Origin: Methylobacterium sp. PvR107
Lineage (GTDB): Bacteria; Pseudomonadota; Alphaproteobacteria; Rhizobiales; Beijerinckiaceae
DNA length: 64,000 bases
Assembly (NCBI RefSeq): GCF_017833295.1
Contig: NZ_JAFIBW010000001.1
Location: 558,001-622,000, forward strand
Direction of reading: 5' to 3'
Shown here: piece after piece, positions 1 to 8,784 of the stretch
Layout: every line of letters starts with the position of its first letter
Position numbering within the stretch: position 1 is the first letter of the stretch
Notes under the pieces: generated by a model
The model's database searches: none
What the model saw: only the letters and a program-made list of their open reading frames with translations
What the model was told of the DNA's origin: nothing
Program-made: the position numbers and the translations under genes

Positions 1-467
1 GCGATGGGTCCGGTGAGCGCCACCGACGTCGTAGCCAACTGCGCCATGGTGCCGGTACGGACCAGCTCCTGGGTCGTCGTCGTGATCGGCATTGCGACGT
101 CACGTAGGACGAAATAGCGATCATCGCGCTCGAGGACGTCCTTCAGCGCTAGTTCGATCAGCGTGCCGTGTCTCTTCACGACCGAGGCCAGCACGGACCC
201 GATCTGCGACAGACGGGGGCCGAGCAATGGGTCGGAGACGAACACCGCACGCCGAGCATTGGCGACGACGGCGTCGGCGGCAGCCAGCAGCGTGGGCGAG
301 CAGAATTGCGAATGGGTCGGTCGCGGGAGGCTGGCACCCTCAGCGGCTCCGCTACCGAGGGGGACGGGGATGCGCCCGCTTGGTGCCGGGCGTGACGACG
401 GGGGAGTGCCCGCGGGCGGTCGATGCCGTCCGCAGTGGGTTGCCGGGTGGGGGATGACGGTATTCAT
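1..467 (-). CDS. hypothetical protein, 3' end cut by the window edge
   Basis: An open frame runs on the minus strand from an ATG at 467-465 to the first base of the window without a stop, giving about 155 residues. The first 60 residues are Pro/Arg/Gly-rich and may be untranslated. From about residue 65 the sequence looks like a folded protein, with segments such as FCSPTLLAAADAVVANARRA, VFVSDPLLGPRLSQIGSVLA and ERDDRYFVLRDVAMPITTTT. I do not recognise the family. It could be an intact gene continuing outside the window or a fragment, since the adjacent 2 kb is full of transposase debris. Confidence 0.5.
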   Translation of the reverse strand, partial: MNTVIPHPATHCGRHRPPAGTPPSSRPAPSGRIPVPLGSGAAEGASLPRPTHSQFCSPTLLAAADAVVANARRAVFVSDPLLGPRLSQIGSVLASVVKRHGTLIELALKDVLERDDRYFVLRDVAMPITTTTQELVRTGTMAQLATTSVALTGPI

Positions 468-1164
468 GGTCCGGGTCCGTCCAAGGGACACCCATCCGCA
501 TGCGCTGACCGATCGAGGGATCGGACGGAGTGCAGGAACACGTCGTGGCGGCTAAGCCTTCGACGTCGTCGGGTGTCGGGATTGCAGGGAGCAAAGGCGA
601 TCGGCAGCGCGCTTCAGGAGCGCGTGAACGGAAGAGCCTTAGGCGCTCGTGCGGATCGGCAGGACGGGGGAGCGGCGTCGCAGGGACGGCAGACGGTGGG
701 ATGGTTTCGCCGACGGCGGAATGCCGATAGGGAGGGTCTCAGCCATGGCTCGGTATCTCCTGAGGATACGGGTCGTGGTCAGGCCGGGGCTGGTGCTGCT
801 AACACCGGTGCCGGCCGCCTCTGCTAAAGGCGACGCGGCAGATCCGACGGCTCTGCCCATACCTAAGGTGGCCTGGGAGCACGGCTTTGAGAAGCGCCTC
901 GGGGCGACAATCCGCATAACAGTGGAACTTTCCGGCCGATATCATTAACGCGCACCTGGCGAATACCGAAGATCGCTCTCAGGCGAGCTTCGCCGCACGA
1001 CGCGTTCGGTGGGCAAGCAGGAGACCTGAAACCAAAGGTTTCGGGAAGGGCGACCCTCTGACCGCGCCGTCTTCCGATCCTGCTGTCCGCAGGAGCGTGC
1101 TGCCCATAATGTCAAGAAAACGGTTGCTTTCTCGACAGAGGCCAATGACCTCCGCGGGGCTCTC
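468..1164. other. no supported gene; degenerate flank
   Basis: About 700 bases hold only short overlapping frames with Arg/Pro/Gly-rich translations typical of non-coding GC-rich DNA. None has a convincing ribosome-binding site or a recognisable motif. The stretch lies between a gene fragment and a decayed IS3 remnant, so it is most simply read as eroded sequence. Confidence 0.4.
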
Positions 1165-1312
1165 TTGCTCTAGATACTGGTCCTGCAGCTCTGCTCGGAG
1201 ATCGCCGCTTCCTTTCAGGTGGCGGCAATGCTCTTGCCCTGCACTATCTCATCTCAATTTCGCGTAGCGTCCGCACCAGCTGCTCAGAGCTTAGCCTCTG
1301 TTCTTGCTTCAT
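1165..1312 (-). pseudogene. IS3-family transposase OrfA remnant, frameshifted
   Basis: An ATG at 1312-1310 follows a good ribosome-binding site (GGAGGGACTGAAG on the minus strand). It starts a frame reading MKQEQRLSSEQLVRTLREIE, which has the shape of the N-terminus of IS3-family OrfA proteins (basic start, then EQ-L/I-V-x-x-LREIE). That frame stops after 22 residues. In the next frame the words GKSIAAT, stop, KEAAISEQS continue the expected OrfA pattern (GxSIAxxxxEAGISEQTYYRW). So one frameshift and one stop break the gene. No OrfB or matching inverted repeat was recognised. The family assignment is from motif memory. Confidence 0.5.
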
Positions 1313-1883
1313 CTTCAGTCCCTCCGGTCTTGACTGATCCTCTCGATCTGTTCGGTCCGAAACAAACCAGCCAAGTAGGGACGTACGCCTCGTGAGCCAT
1401 CAACCCAATCCCGTCCTTGCTCGCCCCCAGAAGGTTTTCTGGATTTCTGGCGCATACCTTCGACGCCGCAATGAAGGTGAGCTCCTGCACCTAATTGACC
1501 AAAATCTGAAAGGTAGCGGAATTGCCTATATCATTAGCGATAGGGACAGCACAGTTTCGCGAAGCAAATAGCGAGTTTAGTGATTTACGAACATTCAGGC
1601 CATAATAACTTGGGAAATCAGAACAATTCAAGCGCATGTCACGTGTAAAAGTAAATTATGATAATTATAACAAACAAGCTAAAACTGAATTAGCAATAAT
1701 CACGCTCTCGCACCAAAAGTATTTAAAATTTTGAGCCTCAGCCTGCGACTGTAATGCTAATTGGCCCACCTCTTGCGATATCCAGACCATTTCTCTCGGA
1801 CTCCGGCCCCGCCGCACTGGATTTCTCGTGCGCTTGAACGATTCCGACGCTGGGTCGTTGAACAGGAACGCAGGAGCGTGACC
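1313..1883. other. AT-rich spacer without a supported gene
   Basis: The stretch 1540-1760 is strikingly AT-rich for this window, with runs such as taaattatgataattataa around 1651-1670. No convincing gene was found. A minus-strand frame at 1284-1490 lacks any recognised motif. The low G+C suggests sequence of foreign origin or a promoter-rich spacer next to the mobile-element remnants. Confidence 0.4.
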
Positions 1884-2018
1884 ATGCAGAGCAAGTGGAT
1901 GACCTTGGCCGAAGTGGCCGCCGACCGGCACTTGACGCTCGCCGAGGCCCAGAATCTGGTCGACGAGACTAACTGTCCGAAGGCCTTCAAGACCAACGGG
2001 ACGATGTATCTTATTTGA
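1884..2018 (+). CDS. small helix-turn-helix-like protein, probably truncated
   Basis: The ATG at 1884 follows an AGGAG eight bases upstream, which favours it over the in-frame ATG at 1761. The 44-residue product reads MQSKWMTLAEVAADRHLTLA and continues with an alternating helical pattern ending NGTMYLI. The 'TLAEVA...LTLAEAQNLV' segment resembles an excisionase or MerR-type DNA-binding helix pair, but it is too short to assign. The stop codon (2016-2018) directly abuts the terminal sequence of an IS5-like remnant, so the original gene was probably longer and was cut by the insertion. Confidence 0.45.
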   Translation: MQSKWMTLAEVAADRHLTLAEAQNLVDETNCPKAFKTNGTMYLI

Positions 2019-2214
2019 GAGCCTGTTTGAGCGTGTGATCCCAAGACGGATTGTTGAGGGCGCCGACGGCCAGGAGGCTCGCCACGCAGGCGAGACGGCC
2101 GGTCGCAACATCGAGGCGGCCGGCGCGCTCGCGCAGCACGCCGCCCCAGTGGCTGATCCAGCCGAAGGTTCGCTCCAATCTCATGTTCGCCATTTCAAGC
2201 TGCAGGCACGACAA
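2019..2214 (-). mobile_element. IS5-like insertion sequence remnant (one end and transposase C-terminus)
   Basis: The minus strand encodes MRLERTFGWISHWGGVLRER followed by AGRLDVATGRLACVASLLAV. This is the conserved C-terminal end of IS5-group DDE transposases (the E of 'ERTFGW' is the catalytic Glu region). The left boundary GAGCCTGTTTGA at 2019-2030 looks like an IS terminal repeat. Only about 60 C-terminal residues remain, and the N-terminal domain and other end are missing, so the element is dead. It abuts the stop codon of the small gene to its left. Confidence 0.6.
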
Positions 2215-2494
2215 ATTGCTGCTCGCCGTCGAGCTAATCCTCGTGGCCGCGGCTAAGCAGGGCTGGAGGCACGATCCTGAGACGACGGTCGACCCTGCTC
2301 TGATGTGCGGGTTGGGTACCGTCGGACCGGATGCGTGGCGGAGCGTCCTCTGTCTAGAAGCCAGCGTCGGATGAGACCCGTCTGGTAGTGGTGGCGAGGG
2401 TTCTTCTGACCGGGACCGTGCCTCCGACCGCGCTCAGCGTTGGATGGTGCTGTGCCGGTAAGGTTCTCCTGTCTCGCGTTTTGCAGATATCAGC
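2215..2494. other. non-coding tail between two IS remnants
   Basis: No gene is supported here. On the minus strand this DNA lies directly downstream of the IS110-like transposase C-terminus, so it may be the 3' non-coding part of that element. It contains no intact reading frame with a recognisable product. Confidence 0.35.
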
Positions 2495-2596
2495 TCAACG
2501 GGCGCCGATCGGCGGCGCCTGTCGGGCGATGGCCCAGACAAAGCCCGCCAACTCGCGTGCGATCGCGGTGACGGATTGCGAGGTCTCCGACCTCAT
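2495..2596 (-). pseudogene. IS110-family transposase C-terminal remnant
   Basis: The minus-strand frame reads MRSETSQSVTAIARELAGFV, then WAIARQAPPIGAR and a stop. The string 'VTAIARELxGFxWAIA' is characteristic of the extreme C-terminus of IS110/IS116 transposases in Rhizobiales, from family knowledge. Everything upstream of about 2640 is replaced by the LysM gene, so only the last 33 codons remain. Confidence 0.55.
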
Positions 2597-2638
2597 TTGT
2601 GGTGAGCAGACGGATGGCGGAGCCGGGAAGAAGACCGG

Positions 2639-4099
2639 TCAGCCCCGCTTGTCGGGTGGAAGCACGAAGATCTGGCCGGGGTAGATGAGGTCCGGATCCC
2701 GGATCTGGTTCTGGTTCGCGTCGTAGATCACCGTGTAGCGCTCGCCGCGACCGTAGGTGCGCTGGCTGATCCGCCAGAGGTTGTCGCCGCGGGTGATCCG
2801 GGCCGTGCTGATCTCCGGCACGAACACGGCCCCGGCCGGGGCCGGGGTGCCGGTTTTGGCCGCCAGCTGGCGCGTGTCGGGCCTCGCATCGGGTGCCGGG
2901 GCCATCCTGGTGACGGGTGCGGTGGCGGGCGAGGCGGCCTGACGGGGCGCCGCTGCCTCAGGACTCTGCGCGGTCTCCCTGGAGACCGTTCTGGAGGACT
3001 CCCGGGTGACGCCCTGGCCGCCGGATGGCGCCGCGGGCTCGCGGGCCGCGACCGGCGCCGGCTCGGGCACGGCCAGGGGCACCTCGGCGCGGGACGCCAC
3101 CTTGCCGGTTGCCGGATCGATCTGGTCGATCCGCACGTGGTACTGGCCGGGCTTGACCCCGCGCCCGATGGTGAAGCTCGCACGGCCATCGGGGCCGATA
3201 CTGCCGGGCGCGATCAGCGTGTCGTTGAGGTAGAGCCGGAGCGTCGCGCCGGGCGTGCCGGAAGCCGTCACGAACAGGCGCCCGTTGCCCTGCACGTCGA
3301 CGCTGACGATGCGGGTCGGCTGCGCCGGCCCGGGATGGGCCGCCGTGCGGCCGTCCCCGGCCGCTTGCTTGTTGGGCGCCAGTGGCTGGCCGGGCGCCGC
3401 GTTGGCGATCCTGGCGGACGCGGCCGGTCCGGCGGCGCCGGGCTGCGACAGGACCACGGTCGCCGCATCCGGTGCCGTCAGGGCGACCAGCGGCTGGCGG
3501 TCCCGGCCTGGGGCGACGTTTACCGCCACGCTCTGCTGCGAGCTGGCCGGCTGGCCGTCCTTGGCCGTCATGCGCAGCCGGATCGTGCTGGAACCCGCGG
3601 GCAGAGCCGGCGGCACGATCGCGAACTGCCCGCTGGCATCGGCCGTCGCCTTGGCCACCGGCTTGCCGTCGACCAACATCTCGACCTCGGCATGCGGCGC
3701 TCCGCGCCCGGCCACGACGGCGTCGCCGTTCGGCTCGACCCGGACGATGTCGAAGCGCGGCGCCTCGGCGGCGCCGGGCTCCCCCACCGGTCTGGCGGAT
3801 CGGGCGTCGGGCGCCCCGGGCATGGCCGGATCGGGCCTTGCCGCGCCGGGCCGGGCCGCCTTGGGTGGATCGTTGCGGAAATCGATCGCCGGGTCGGGGG
3901 CCTTCGCGATCGTTCCGGGATCGGCGAGCCCCCGCAGGCTGCCCTGCGGCACGGGCGCTGCGGCGGCCGGCGGCTCCGCCGCATCTCGACCGGTCAGCCG
4001 GCGCAGGGACTCGCCGCCGAACAGGGCCGCCACGAGCCCGAGGCCACCGAACAGGCCGGCGAGCGCCAGGGCGAGACTGCGCCGCACCTGTCCCGACAT
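2639..4099 (-). CDS. LysM-domain, Ig-like repeat envelope protein
   Basis: The 486-residue protein begins MSGQVRRSLALALAGLFGGL, a short N-terminal membrane anchor, followed by an Ala/Pro-rich linker. Middle segments contain beta-rich 'AHAxVxVxVDGxxVGxATAD'-type units and terms such as GTPGATLRLYLNDTLI that resemble bacterial Ig-like modules. The C-terminus is a LysM peptidoglycan-binding domain (RGDNLWRISQRTYGRGERYT ... DPDLIYPGQIFVLP). The start at 4099 was chosen because a GGGGAGG box precedes it and the membrane segment follows at once; an upstream ATG at 4297 lacks both. It is probably anchored in the inner membrane and reaches the cell wall. The substrate or partner is unknown. Confidence 0.8.
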   Translation of the reverse strand: MSGQVRRSLALALAGLFGGLGLVAALFGGESLRRLTGRDAAEPPAAAAPVPQGSLRGLADPGTIAKAPDPAIDFRNDPPKAARPGAARPDPAMPGAPDARSARPVGEPGAAEAPRFDIVRVEPNGDAVVAGRGAPHAEVEMLVDGKPVAKATADASGQFAIVPPALPAGSSTIRLRMTAKDGQPASSQQSVAVNVAPGRDRQPLVALTAPDAATVVLSQPGAAGPAASARIANAAPGQPLAPNKQAAGDGRTAAHPGPAQPTRIVSVDVQGNGRLFVTASGTPGATLRLYLNDTLIAPGSIGPDGRASFTIGRGVKPGQYHVRIDQIDPATGKVASRAEVPLAVPEPAPVAAREPAAPSGGQGVTRESSRTVSRETAQSPEAAAPRQAASPATAPVTRMAPAPDARPDTRQLAAKTGTPAPAGAVFVPEISTARITRGDNLWRISQRTYGRGERYTVIYDANQNQIRDPDLIYPGQIFVLPPDKRG

Positions 4100-4323
4100 C
4101 GCCACGAAGGCCTCCCCTGATCCTGTTGCCGCCCGGCTGCGGGCACTGGGCCGCGCGAAAACCGTCGACGGCGTGGGCCATAATACCGTACATGCTCCCG
4201 ACACCAAGCCGTCCCGCCGCCCAGGCGGGTGAATCCCACGCGATGTCAGCAGTTTGGCGCGGGACGCGCCGGGCGCGGGGCTCTTTCTGGACGGCACGCA
4301 ACGGACACGCAGGAGGGCGCCGG

Positions 4324-4920
4324 ATGGCCCCGGTGAGGACAGTCTGTGTCTATTGTGGCTCCGGCTTCGGCCGCGACCCCGCCTTCCGCGAGGCCGCGGA
4401 GCTGCTCGGGACCGCGCTGGCCGAGGCCGGGATGCGCCTCGTCTATGGCGGCGGCGATGTCGGCCTGATGGGCACGGTCGCGCGGGCGGCGCTCGCCGCC
4501 GGCGGCCACGTCACCGGCATCATCCCGGACTTCCTCCAGGCGCGCGAGCACATGCTGGCGGACATCCAGGAGACCGTGGTGGTGCCCGACATGCACACGC
4601 GCAAGCGCCTGATGTTCGAGCGCTCCGACGCCTTCGTGACCCTGCCGGGCGGGATCGGCACCTTGGAGGAACTCGTCGAGCAGCTGACCTGGGCGCAGCT
4701 CGGGCGGCACCGCAAGCCCGTGGTGCTGGTCTCGATCGCCGCGTTCTGGTCGCCGCTGCTCGCCCTGTTCGAGCACATGCGCGGCCACGGCTTCATCCGC
4801 GAGGGGCTCGATCTCAGCTACCTCGTCGCCCGCGAGGCGGCCGAGGTGGTGCCGATGCTCCGCGAGGCCGGCCACGAGCCGGATCCCCAGGCCGAGGAGA
4901 TCGTCCAGCAGCGGATGTGA
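4324..4920 (+). CDS. LOG-family nucleoside 5'-monophosphate phosphoribohydrolase
   Basis: The 198-residue product matches the TIGR00730/LOG family of Rossmann-like enzymes. These release the base from cytokinin riboside 5'-monophosphates or related nucleotides. Visible motifs are VCVYCGSG near the start, YGGGDVGLMG around residue 42, and PGGIGTLEEL around residue 116, the family signature that binds the phosphoribosyl group. An AGGAGGG box lies 9 bases before the ATG. It is transcribed toward xoxF but with its own spacing. Whether the in vivo substrate is a cytokinin or a damaged nucleotide cannot be read from sequence. Confidence 0.88.
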   Translation: MAPVRTVCVYCGSGFGRDPAFREAAELLGTALAEAGMRLVYGGGDVGLMGTVARAALAAGGHVTGIIPDFLQAREHMLADIQETVVVPDMHTRKRLMFERSDAFVTLPGGIGTLEELVEQLTWAQLGRHRKPVVLVSIAAFWSPLLALFEHMRGHGFIREGLDLSYLVAREAAEVVPMLREAGHEPDPQAEEIVQQRM

Positions 4921-4977
4921 GGCGGCCCGCGCGGGGATCCCGCGCGTCGGCCGTCGCGCGGCGAGAGGATGTCCAGG

Positions 4978-6765
4978 ATGCGCGCTTCCCACCTCGCGGC
5001 CCTGCCGCTCGCCTGCCTCACCGGTGCGGTCGCCGCCGCCGACGCACCGGTCCTCCAGACCCTCGACTATGCCAACACCCGGTATTCCGACCTCGATCGG
5101 ATCGACGCCGGCAATGTCGGCCGCCTCAAGGTCGCCTGGACCTTCTCCACCGGCGTGCTGCGCGGCCACGAGGGCGCGCCGATCGTGATCGGGCACGTGA
5201 TGGTCGTGCACACGCCGTTCCCCAACGTGGTCTACGCCCTCGACCTCGACCAGGACGGGAAGATCCTGTGGCGCTACGCGCCGCGGCAGGACCCGAACGT
5301 GATCGCCGTCATGTGCTGCGACACGGTCGCCCGCGGCCTCGCCTACGCGGACGGGCGGCTGTTCCTGCAGCAGGCCGACACCACCGTGGTCGCCCTCGAT
5401 CCGGAGACCGGCCGGGTGCTGTGGTCGGTGAAGAACGGCGACCCGGGCCGGGGCGAGACCAACACCGCCACGGTTCTGCCGGTGCACGGCAAGCTGATCG
5501 TCGGGCTCGCGGGGGGAGAGTACGGGGCGCGCTGCCACGTCACCGCGTACGATCAGGCGACGGGCAAGCGGCTCTGGCGCGCCTACGCCACCGGGCCGGA
5601 TGCCGACATGCTGGTCGATCCGGAGAAGACCACCGCGCTGGGTCGCCCGATCGGCACGGATTCCTCGCTCAAGACCTGGGAGGGCGACCAGTGGCGGACC
5701 GGCGGCGCCTGCAGCTGGGGCTGGTTCTCCTACGACCCGGAGCTGAACCTCGTCTATTACGGCACCGGCAATCCCGCGACCTGGAACCCGGCCCAGCGCC
5801 CGGGCGACAACCGCTGGGCACAGGCGATCATCGCCCGCGACGCCGATACGGGCCTCGCCCGCTGGGTCTACCAGATGACCCCCCACGACCAGTGGGACTA
5901 TGACGGCGTCAACGAGATGATCCTCACCGAGCAGATGATCGGCGACCGGCCCCGCAAGGTGCTGACCCATTTCGACCGCAACGGCTTCGGCTACACGCTG
6001 GACCGGGCCACGGGCGCGCTGCTGGTGGCGGAGAAGTTCGACCCCACGGTCAACTGGGCGAGCCGCGTGGAGATGAACCCCGCCGCCCCCGATTACGGCC
6101 GGCCGGTGGTCGACAGGCGCTACGCCCCCGGCGAGGCCGAGGAGGACGAGACCACCAAAAATATCTGCCCCGGGGCGCTCGGCGCCAAGAACCAGCAGCC
6201 GGCCGCCTACTCGCCCCGGACGCGCCTGTTCTACGTGCCGACCAACCACATGTGCATGGATTACGAGGCGTTCCGGGTCACCTACACGCCCGGCCAGCCC
6301 TATGTCGGCGCGACGCTCACCCTGCACCCGCCCGAAGGCACCGACCGGACCGGGGCGTTCATCGCCTGGGACGGGGCCAGGGGCCGGATCGCCTGGACGA
6401 TCCCGGAGCCGTTCTCTGTCTGGTCGGGGGCGCTCGCCACGGCGGGCAACGTGGTCTTCTACGGCACGCTGGAGGGCTACCTGAAGGCGGTCGATGCCCG
6501 GGACGGGCACGAACTCTATCGGTTCAAGACGCCGTCGGGCATCGTCGGCAACGTCACCACCTACCTGCATGACGGGAAGCAGTACGTGGCGGTGCTCTCC
6601 GGAATCGGCGGCTGGGCCGGGATCGGTCTGGCGGCCGGGCTGACCGACCCGGCCGACGGTTCGGGAGCGGTCGGCGGCTATGCGGCGCTGTCGCAATACA
6701 CGGCGCCGGGCGGGCAGCTCACGGTGTTCGAACTGCCGGAGCCGGCGCCGCCGGCCGGCCACTGA
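4978..6765 (+). CDS. xoxF: XoxF-type lanthanide-dependent PQQ methanol dehydrogenase
   Basis: The 595-residue periplasmic quinoprotein oxidises methanol (and likely other short alcohols) with PQQ and a lanthanide ion. A signal peptide precedes the mature start after AVAAA. The adjacent-cysteine disulfide (VMCCDTV, about 113-114) is present. The active-site loop reads [12 protein letters not shown], with the catalytic Asp at about 307 and a second Asp two residues later (309). That DYD pattern marks lanthanide enzymes, whereas MxaF has Ala there. Propeller motifs such as GDQWRTGG and STWNP-like [12 protein letters not shown] fit the XoxF5 clade. The ATG at 4978 is preferred over 4969 because GAGAGG lies nine bases before it and the MRA start matches relatives. 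No xoxG cytochrome or xoxJ follows. The 3' end overlaps the convergent LysR gene by 47 bases. Confidence 0.92.
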   Translation: MRASHLAALPLACLTGAVAAADAPVLQTLDYANTRYSDLDRIDAGNVGRLKVAWTFSTGVLRGHEGAPIVIGHVMVVHTPFPNVVYALDLDQDGKILWRYAPRQDPNVIAVMCCDTVARGLAYADGRLFLQQADTTVVALDPETGRVLWSVKNGDPGRGETNTATVLPVHGKLIVGLAGGEYGARCHVTAYDQATGKRLWRAYATGPDADMLVDPEKTTALGRPIGTDSSLKTWEGDQWRTGGACSWGWFSYDPELNLVYYGTGNPATWNPAQRPGDNRWAQAIIARDADTGLARWVYQMTPHDQWDYDGVNEMILTEQMIGDRPRKVLTHFDRNGFGYTLDRATGALLVAEKFDPTVNWASRVEMNPAAPDYGRPVVDRRYAPGEAEEDETTKNICPGALGAKNQQPAAYSPRTRLFYVPTNHMCMDYEAFRVTYTPGQPYVGATLTLHPPEGTDRTGAFIAWDGARGRIAWTIPEPFSVWSGALATAGNVVFYGTLEGYLKAVDARDGHELYRFKTPSGIVGNVTTYLHDGKQYVAVLSGIGGWAGIGLAAGLTDPADGSGAVGGYAALSQYTAPGGQLTVFELPEPAPPAGH

Positions 6766-7648
6766 CGAAGTCCACGAAGGCGCGCAGGGGCGCCGGCAGA
6801 TGCCGCCGGCCGGGATAGTAGAGGAACGGGCCGGAGAAGACCTGCCACCAGGGTTCCAGAACCGGCTCCAGGGCGCCGCTGTCAAGCTGCGGCCGAAGCC
6901 AGTCCTCGAACAGGTGGATGATCCCGGTTCCCGCGACCGCGGCCACCACCGCGAGGTCGCTGGCGCCGACCCGCACGATGAGCGGCCCGGACGGATCCAC
7001 CCGGACGATGTCGCCGTCGCGCTCGAACTCCCAGGGCGCCGTCAGGGCGCCGCTGGGGAACCGGCCGAGCAGGCAGGCATGGCCGAGGAGGTCGCGCGGA
7101 TGGTCCGGCCGGCCGCGCCGGTCGAGATAGGCCGGCGCCGCCGCGGTGGCGAAACGCTGCCGCCGCGGGCCGATCGGCACCGCGATCATGTCCTGCTCCA
7201 GCCGCTCGTCGTAGCGGATGCCGGCGTCGCAGCCGGCCGCCAGCACATCCACGAACCCGTCCTCGACGATCACCTCCAGGCGGATCTCCGGATAGGCCGC
7301 CAGGAAGGGGGGCACGAGCGCCGGCAGAACCAGCCTGGCCGCGCTCAGCGGCACGTTCAGCCGCAGCGTCCCAGCCGGCCGATCGCGAAAGCCGTTCACC
7401 ACGTCGAGGGCGGAATCCACCTCGGCGAGCGCCGGGCCGAGCCGCTCCAGCAGGCGGGTCCCGGCCTCGGTCGGCGCGACGCTGCGGGTGGTGCGGTTCA
7501 GCAGGCGCACCCCCAGGCCCGCCTCCAGCCGGCGCACGGCCTCGCTGAGGCTCGACGCGCTCCCGCCCCCGGCGCGGGCGCCGTCGCGAAAGCCGCCGGC
7601 CCGCGCCACGGTCACGAAGGCGGCGAGGTCCGTGAGATTCTGGGTCAT
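6719..7648 (-). CDS. LysR-family transcriptional regulator
   Basis: The 309-residue protein has an N-terminal winged helix-turn-helix ([20 protein letters not shown] ... [20 protein letters not shown], residues about 1-60) and a C-terminal periplasmic-binding-like effector domain. An ATG at 7648 is taken rather than 7684 because the HTH starts there. It is divergent from an aldo/keto reductase gene, the usual LysR arrangement, with only 92 bases between. Those bases contain a T-N11-A palindrome. The stop codon lies inside the 3' end of xoxF on the other strand. The effector is unknown. Confidence 0.88.
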   Translation of the reverse strand: MTQNLTDLAAFVTVARAGGFRDGARAGGGSASSLSEAVRRLEAGLGVRLLNRTTRSVAPTEAGTRLLERLGPALAEVDSALDVVNGFRDRPAGTLRLNVPLSAARLVLPALVPPFLAAYPEIRLEVIVEDGFVDVLAAGCDAGIRYDERLEQDMIAVPIGPRRQRFATAAAPAYLDRRGRPDHPRDLLGHACLLGRFPSGALTAPWEFERDGDIVRVDPSGPLIVRVGASDLAVVAAVAGTGIIHLFEDWLRPQLDSGALEPVLEPWWQVFSGPFLYYPGRRHLPAPLRAFVDFVSGRPAAPAPAVRTP

Positions 7649-7657
7649 CGTTCGAGA

Positions 7658-7695
7658 ATCGGCACAGCCCGTGCCGATTGTCACGGCTTATCGGC
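7658..7695. promoter_or_regulatory. candidate LysR operator in the divergent intergenic region
   Basis: Three half sites lie in tandem: ATCGGCAC at 7658-7665, its inverse GTGCCGAT at 7671-7678, and ATCGGC at 7690-7695. The second and third form GCCGAT-N11-ATCGGC (7673-7695), which contains the T-N11-A core typical of LysR-family operators. The first and second form a tighter palindrome with a five-base centre. The site lies between the divergent regulator and reductase starts, so autoregulation plus activation of the reductase is the natural inference. Confidence 0.55.
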
Positions 7696-7740
7696 GCAAA
7701 AGCCGGCGTCTACATCCGGGACACCAACAGGAGATTCGTC

Positions 7741-8622
7741 ATGTCCGACATCACCGCCGACATCGCGCAGGCCGGAACCTTCCCCCTCGGCGACCGGAAA
7801 GTGAAGCGGCTCGGCTACGGGGCCATGCAGCTCGCCGGGCCGGGCGTCTTCGGGCCGCCCAAGGATCGCGCCGCCGCGGTCGCGGTGCTGCGCACGGCCG
7901 CAGCGGCCGGCGTCGACCACATCGACACCAGCGACTTCTACGGGCCGCACGTCACCAACCAGATCATCCGCGAGGCGCTGCACCCCTACCCGGACGGCCT
8001 CGTGATCGTCACGAAGGTCGGCGCCAGGCGCGGGACCGACGCCTCGTGGAACCCGGCCTTCTCGGCCGAAGAACTCATTCAGGCGGTCCACGACAACCTG
8101 CGCAACCTCGGCGTCGACGCCCTCGACGTGGTCAACCTGCGCCTGATGTTCGACGTCCACGGCCCCGCGGAAGGGCCGATCGAGGCGCCGCTGACGGTCC
8201 TGGCGGATCTCCAGCGCCAGGGGCTGATTCGCCGGATCGGCCTGAGCAACGCCACGCCGCGCCAGGTCGCCGAGGGACGGCGGATCACCGACATCGTCTG
8301 CGTGCAGAACCAGTACAACCTCGCGCATCGGGACGACGACGCGTTCATCGACGATCTGGCGGCGGCCGGAATCGCCTACGTGCCGTTCTTCCCGCTGGGC
8401 GGGTTCAGCCCGCTCCAGTCGGGCACCCTGTCGGAGGTGGCGGCCGGGCTCGGCGCCACGCCGATGCAGGTGGCGCTCGCGTGGCTGCTGCGCCGGTCGC
8501 CCAACATCCTGCTGATCCCGGGGACGTCGTCCCTCGGCCACCTGCGCGAGAACCTCGCGGCGGCCGAGCTCGCGCTCCCGGACGCCGCGATGGCGGCCCT
8601 GGACCGGATCGGAGGGGCGTGA
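7741..8622 (+). CDS. aldo/keto reductase
   Basis: The 293-residue protein is a TIM-barrel NAD(P)H oxidoreductase of the aldo/keto reductase superfamily. It has RLGYGAMQLAG near the start, the catalytic region DHIDTSDFYGPHVTN (Asp and Tyr of the tetrad, about residues 60-70), a Lys in VIVTKVGARR, and the NADPH-binding tail IPGTSSLGHLRENL. A GGAG box lies before the ATG at 7741. It is divergent from the LysR gene and probably its target. The physiological carbonyl substrate is unknown; relatives reduce aldehydes and methylglyoxal-like compounds. Confidence 0.88.
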   Translation: MSDITADIAQAGTFPLGDRKVKRLGYGAMQLAGPGVFGPPKDRAAAVAVLRTAAAAGVDHIDTSDFYGPHVTNQIIREALHPYPDGLVIVTKVGARRGTDASWNPAFSAEELIQAVHDNLRNLGVDALDVVNLRLMFDVHGPAEGPIEAPLTVLADLQRQGLIRRIGLSNATPRQVAEGRRITDIVCVQNQYNLAHRDDDAFIDDLAAAGIAYVPFFPLGGFSPLQSGTLSEVAAGLGATPMQVALAWLLRRSPNILLIPGTSSLGHLRENLAAAELALPDAAMAALDRIGGA

Positions 8623-8658
8623 GCGACGCGCGCTCCCCGACGTGCCGCGTCCTGCACC

Positions 8659-8770
8659 GTCATTCCGGGGCGCCGCAGGCGAGCCCGGACTCCAGATCCG
8701 CAGGTGATGCCGATCCTTGCCCCGTCGGCGCGTCGGCATCCCGGGCGCCGCTGCGCGGACCCGGGATGAC
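8659..8770. repeat. dispersed palindromic repeat, GTCATTCCGGG family (copy 1)
   Basis: An inverted repeat of about 110 bases with outer arms GTCATTCCGGGGC and GACCCGGGATGAC. The inner arms carry the words GAGCCCGGA and GCTGCGCGGACCCGGG seen in the other copies. It lies between the convergent reductase and solute-binding protein genes, where it may act as a bidirectional terminator. Confidence 0.7.
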
Positions 8771-8784
8771 AAGCCTGACGGCGC

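Noticed and set aside
649..948. Overlapping short frames of 90-100 codons on both strands in 640-950
   Set aside because: Low-complexity Arg/Ala translations, no RBS and no motif; treated as non-coding flank.
4978..6765. Calcium-type MxaF methanol dehydrogenase
   Set aside because: The active-site loop is DYDG, with Asp at the lanthanide position, and no mxaJ, mxaG or mxaI follows. XoxF fits better.
4246..6885. Very long minus-strand open frame (879 codons) opposite the LOG and xoxF genes
   Set aside because: Its translation is Arg/Gly/Val/His-rich with no motifs, as expected for the antisense of GC-rich coding DNA. The plus-strand genes have strong motif evidence.
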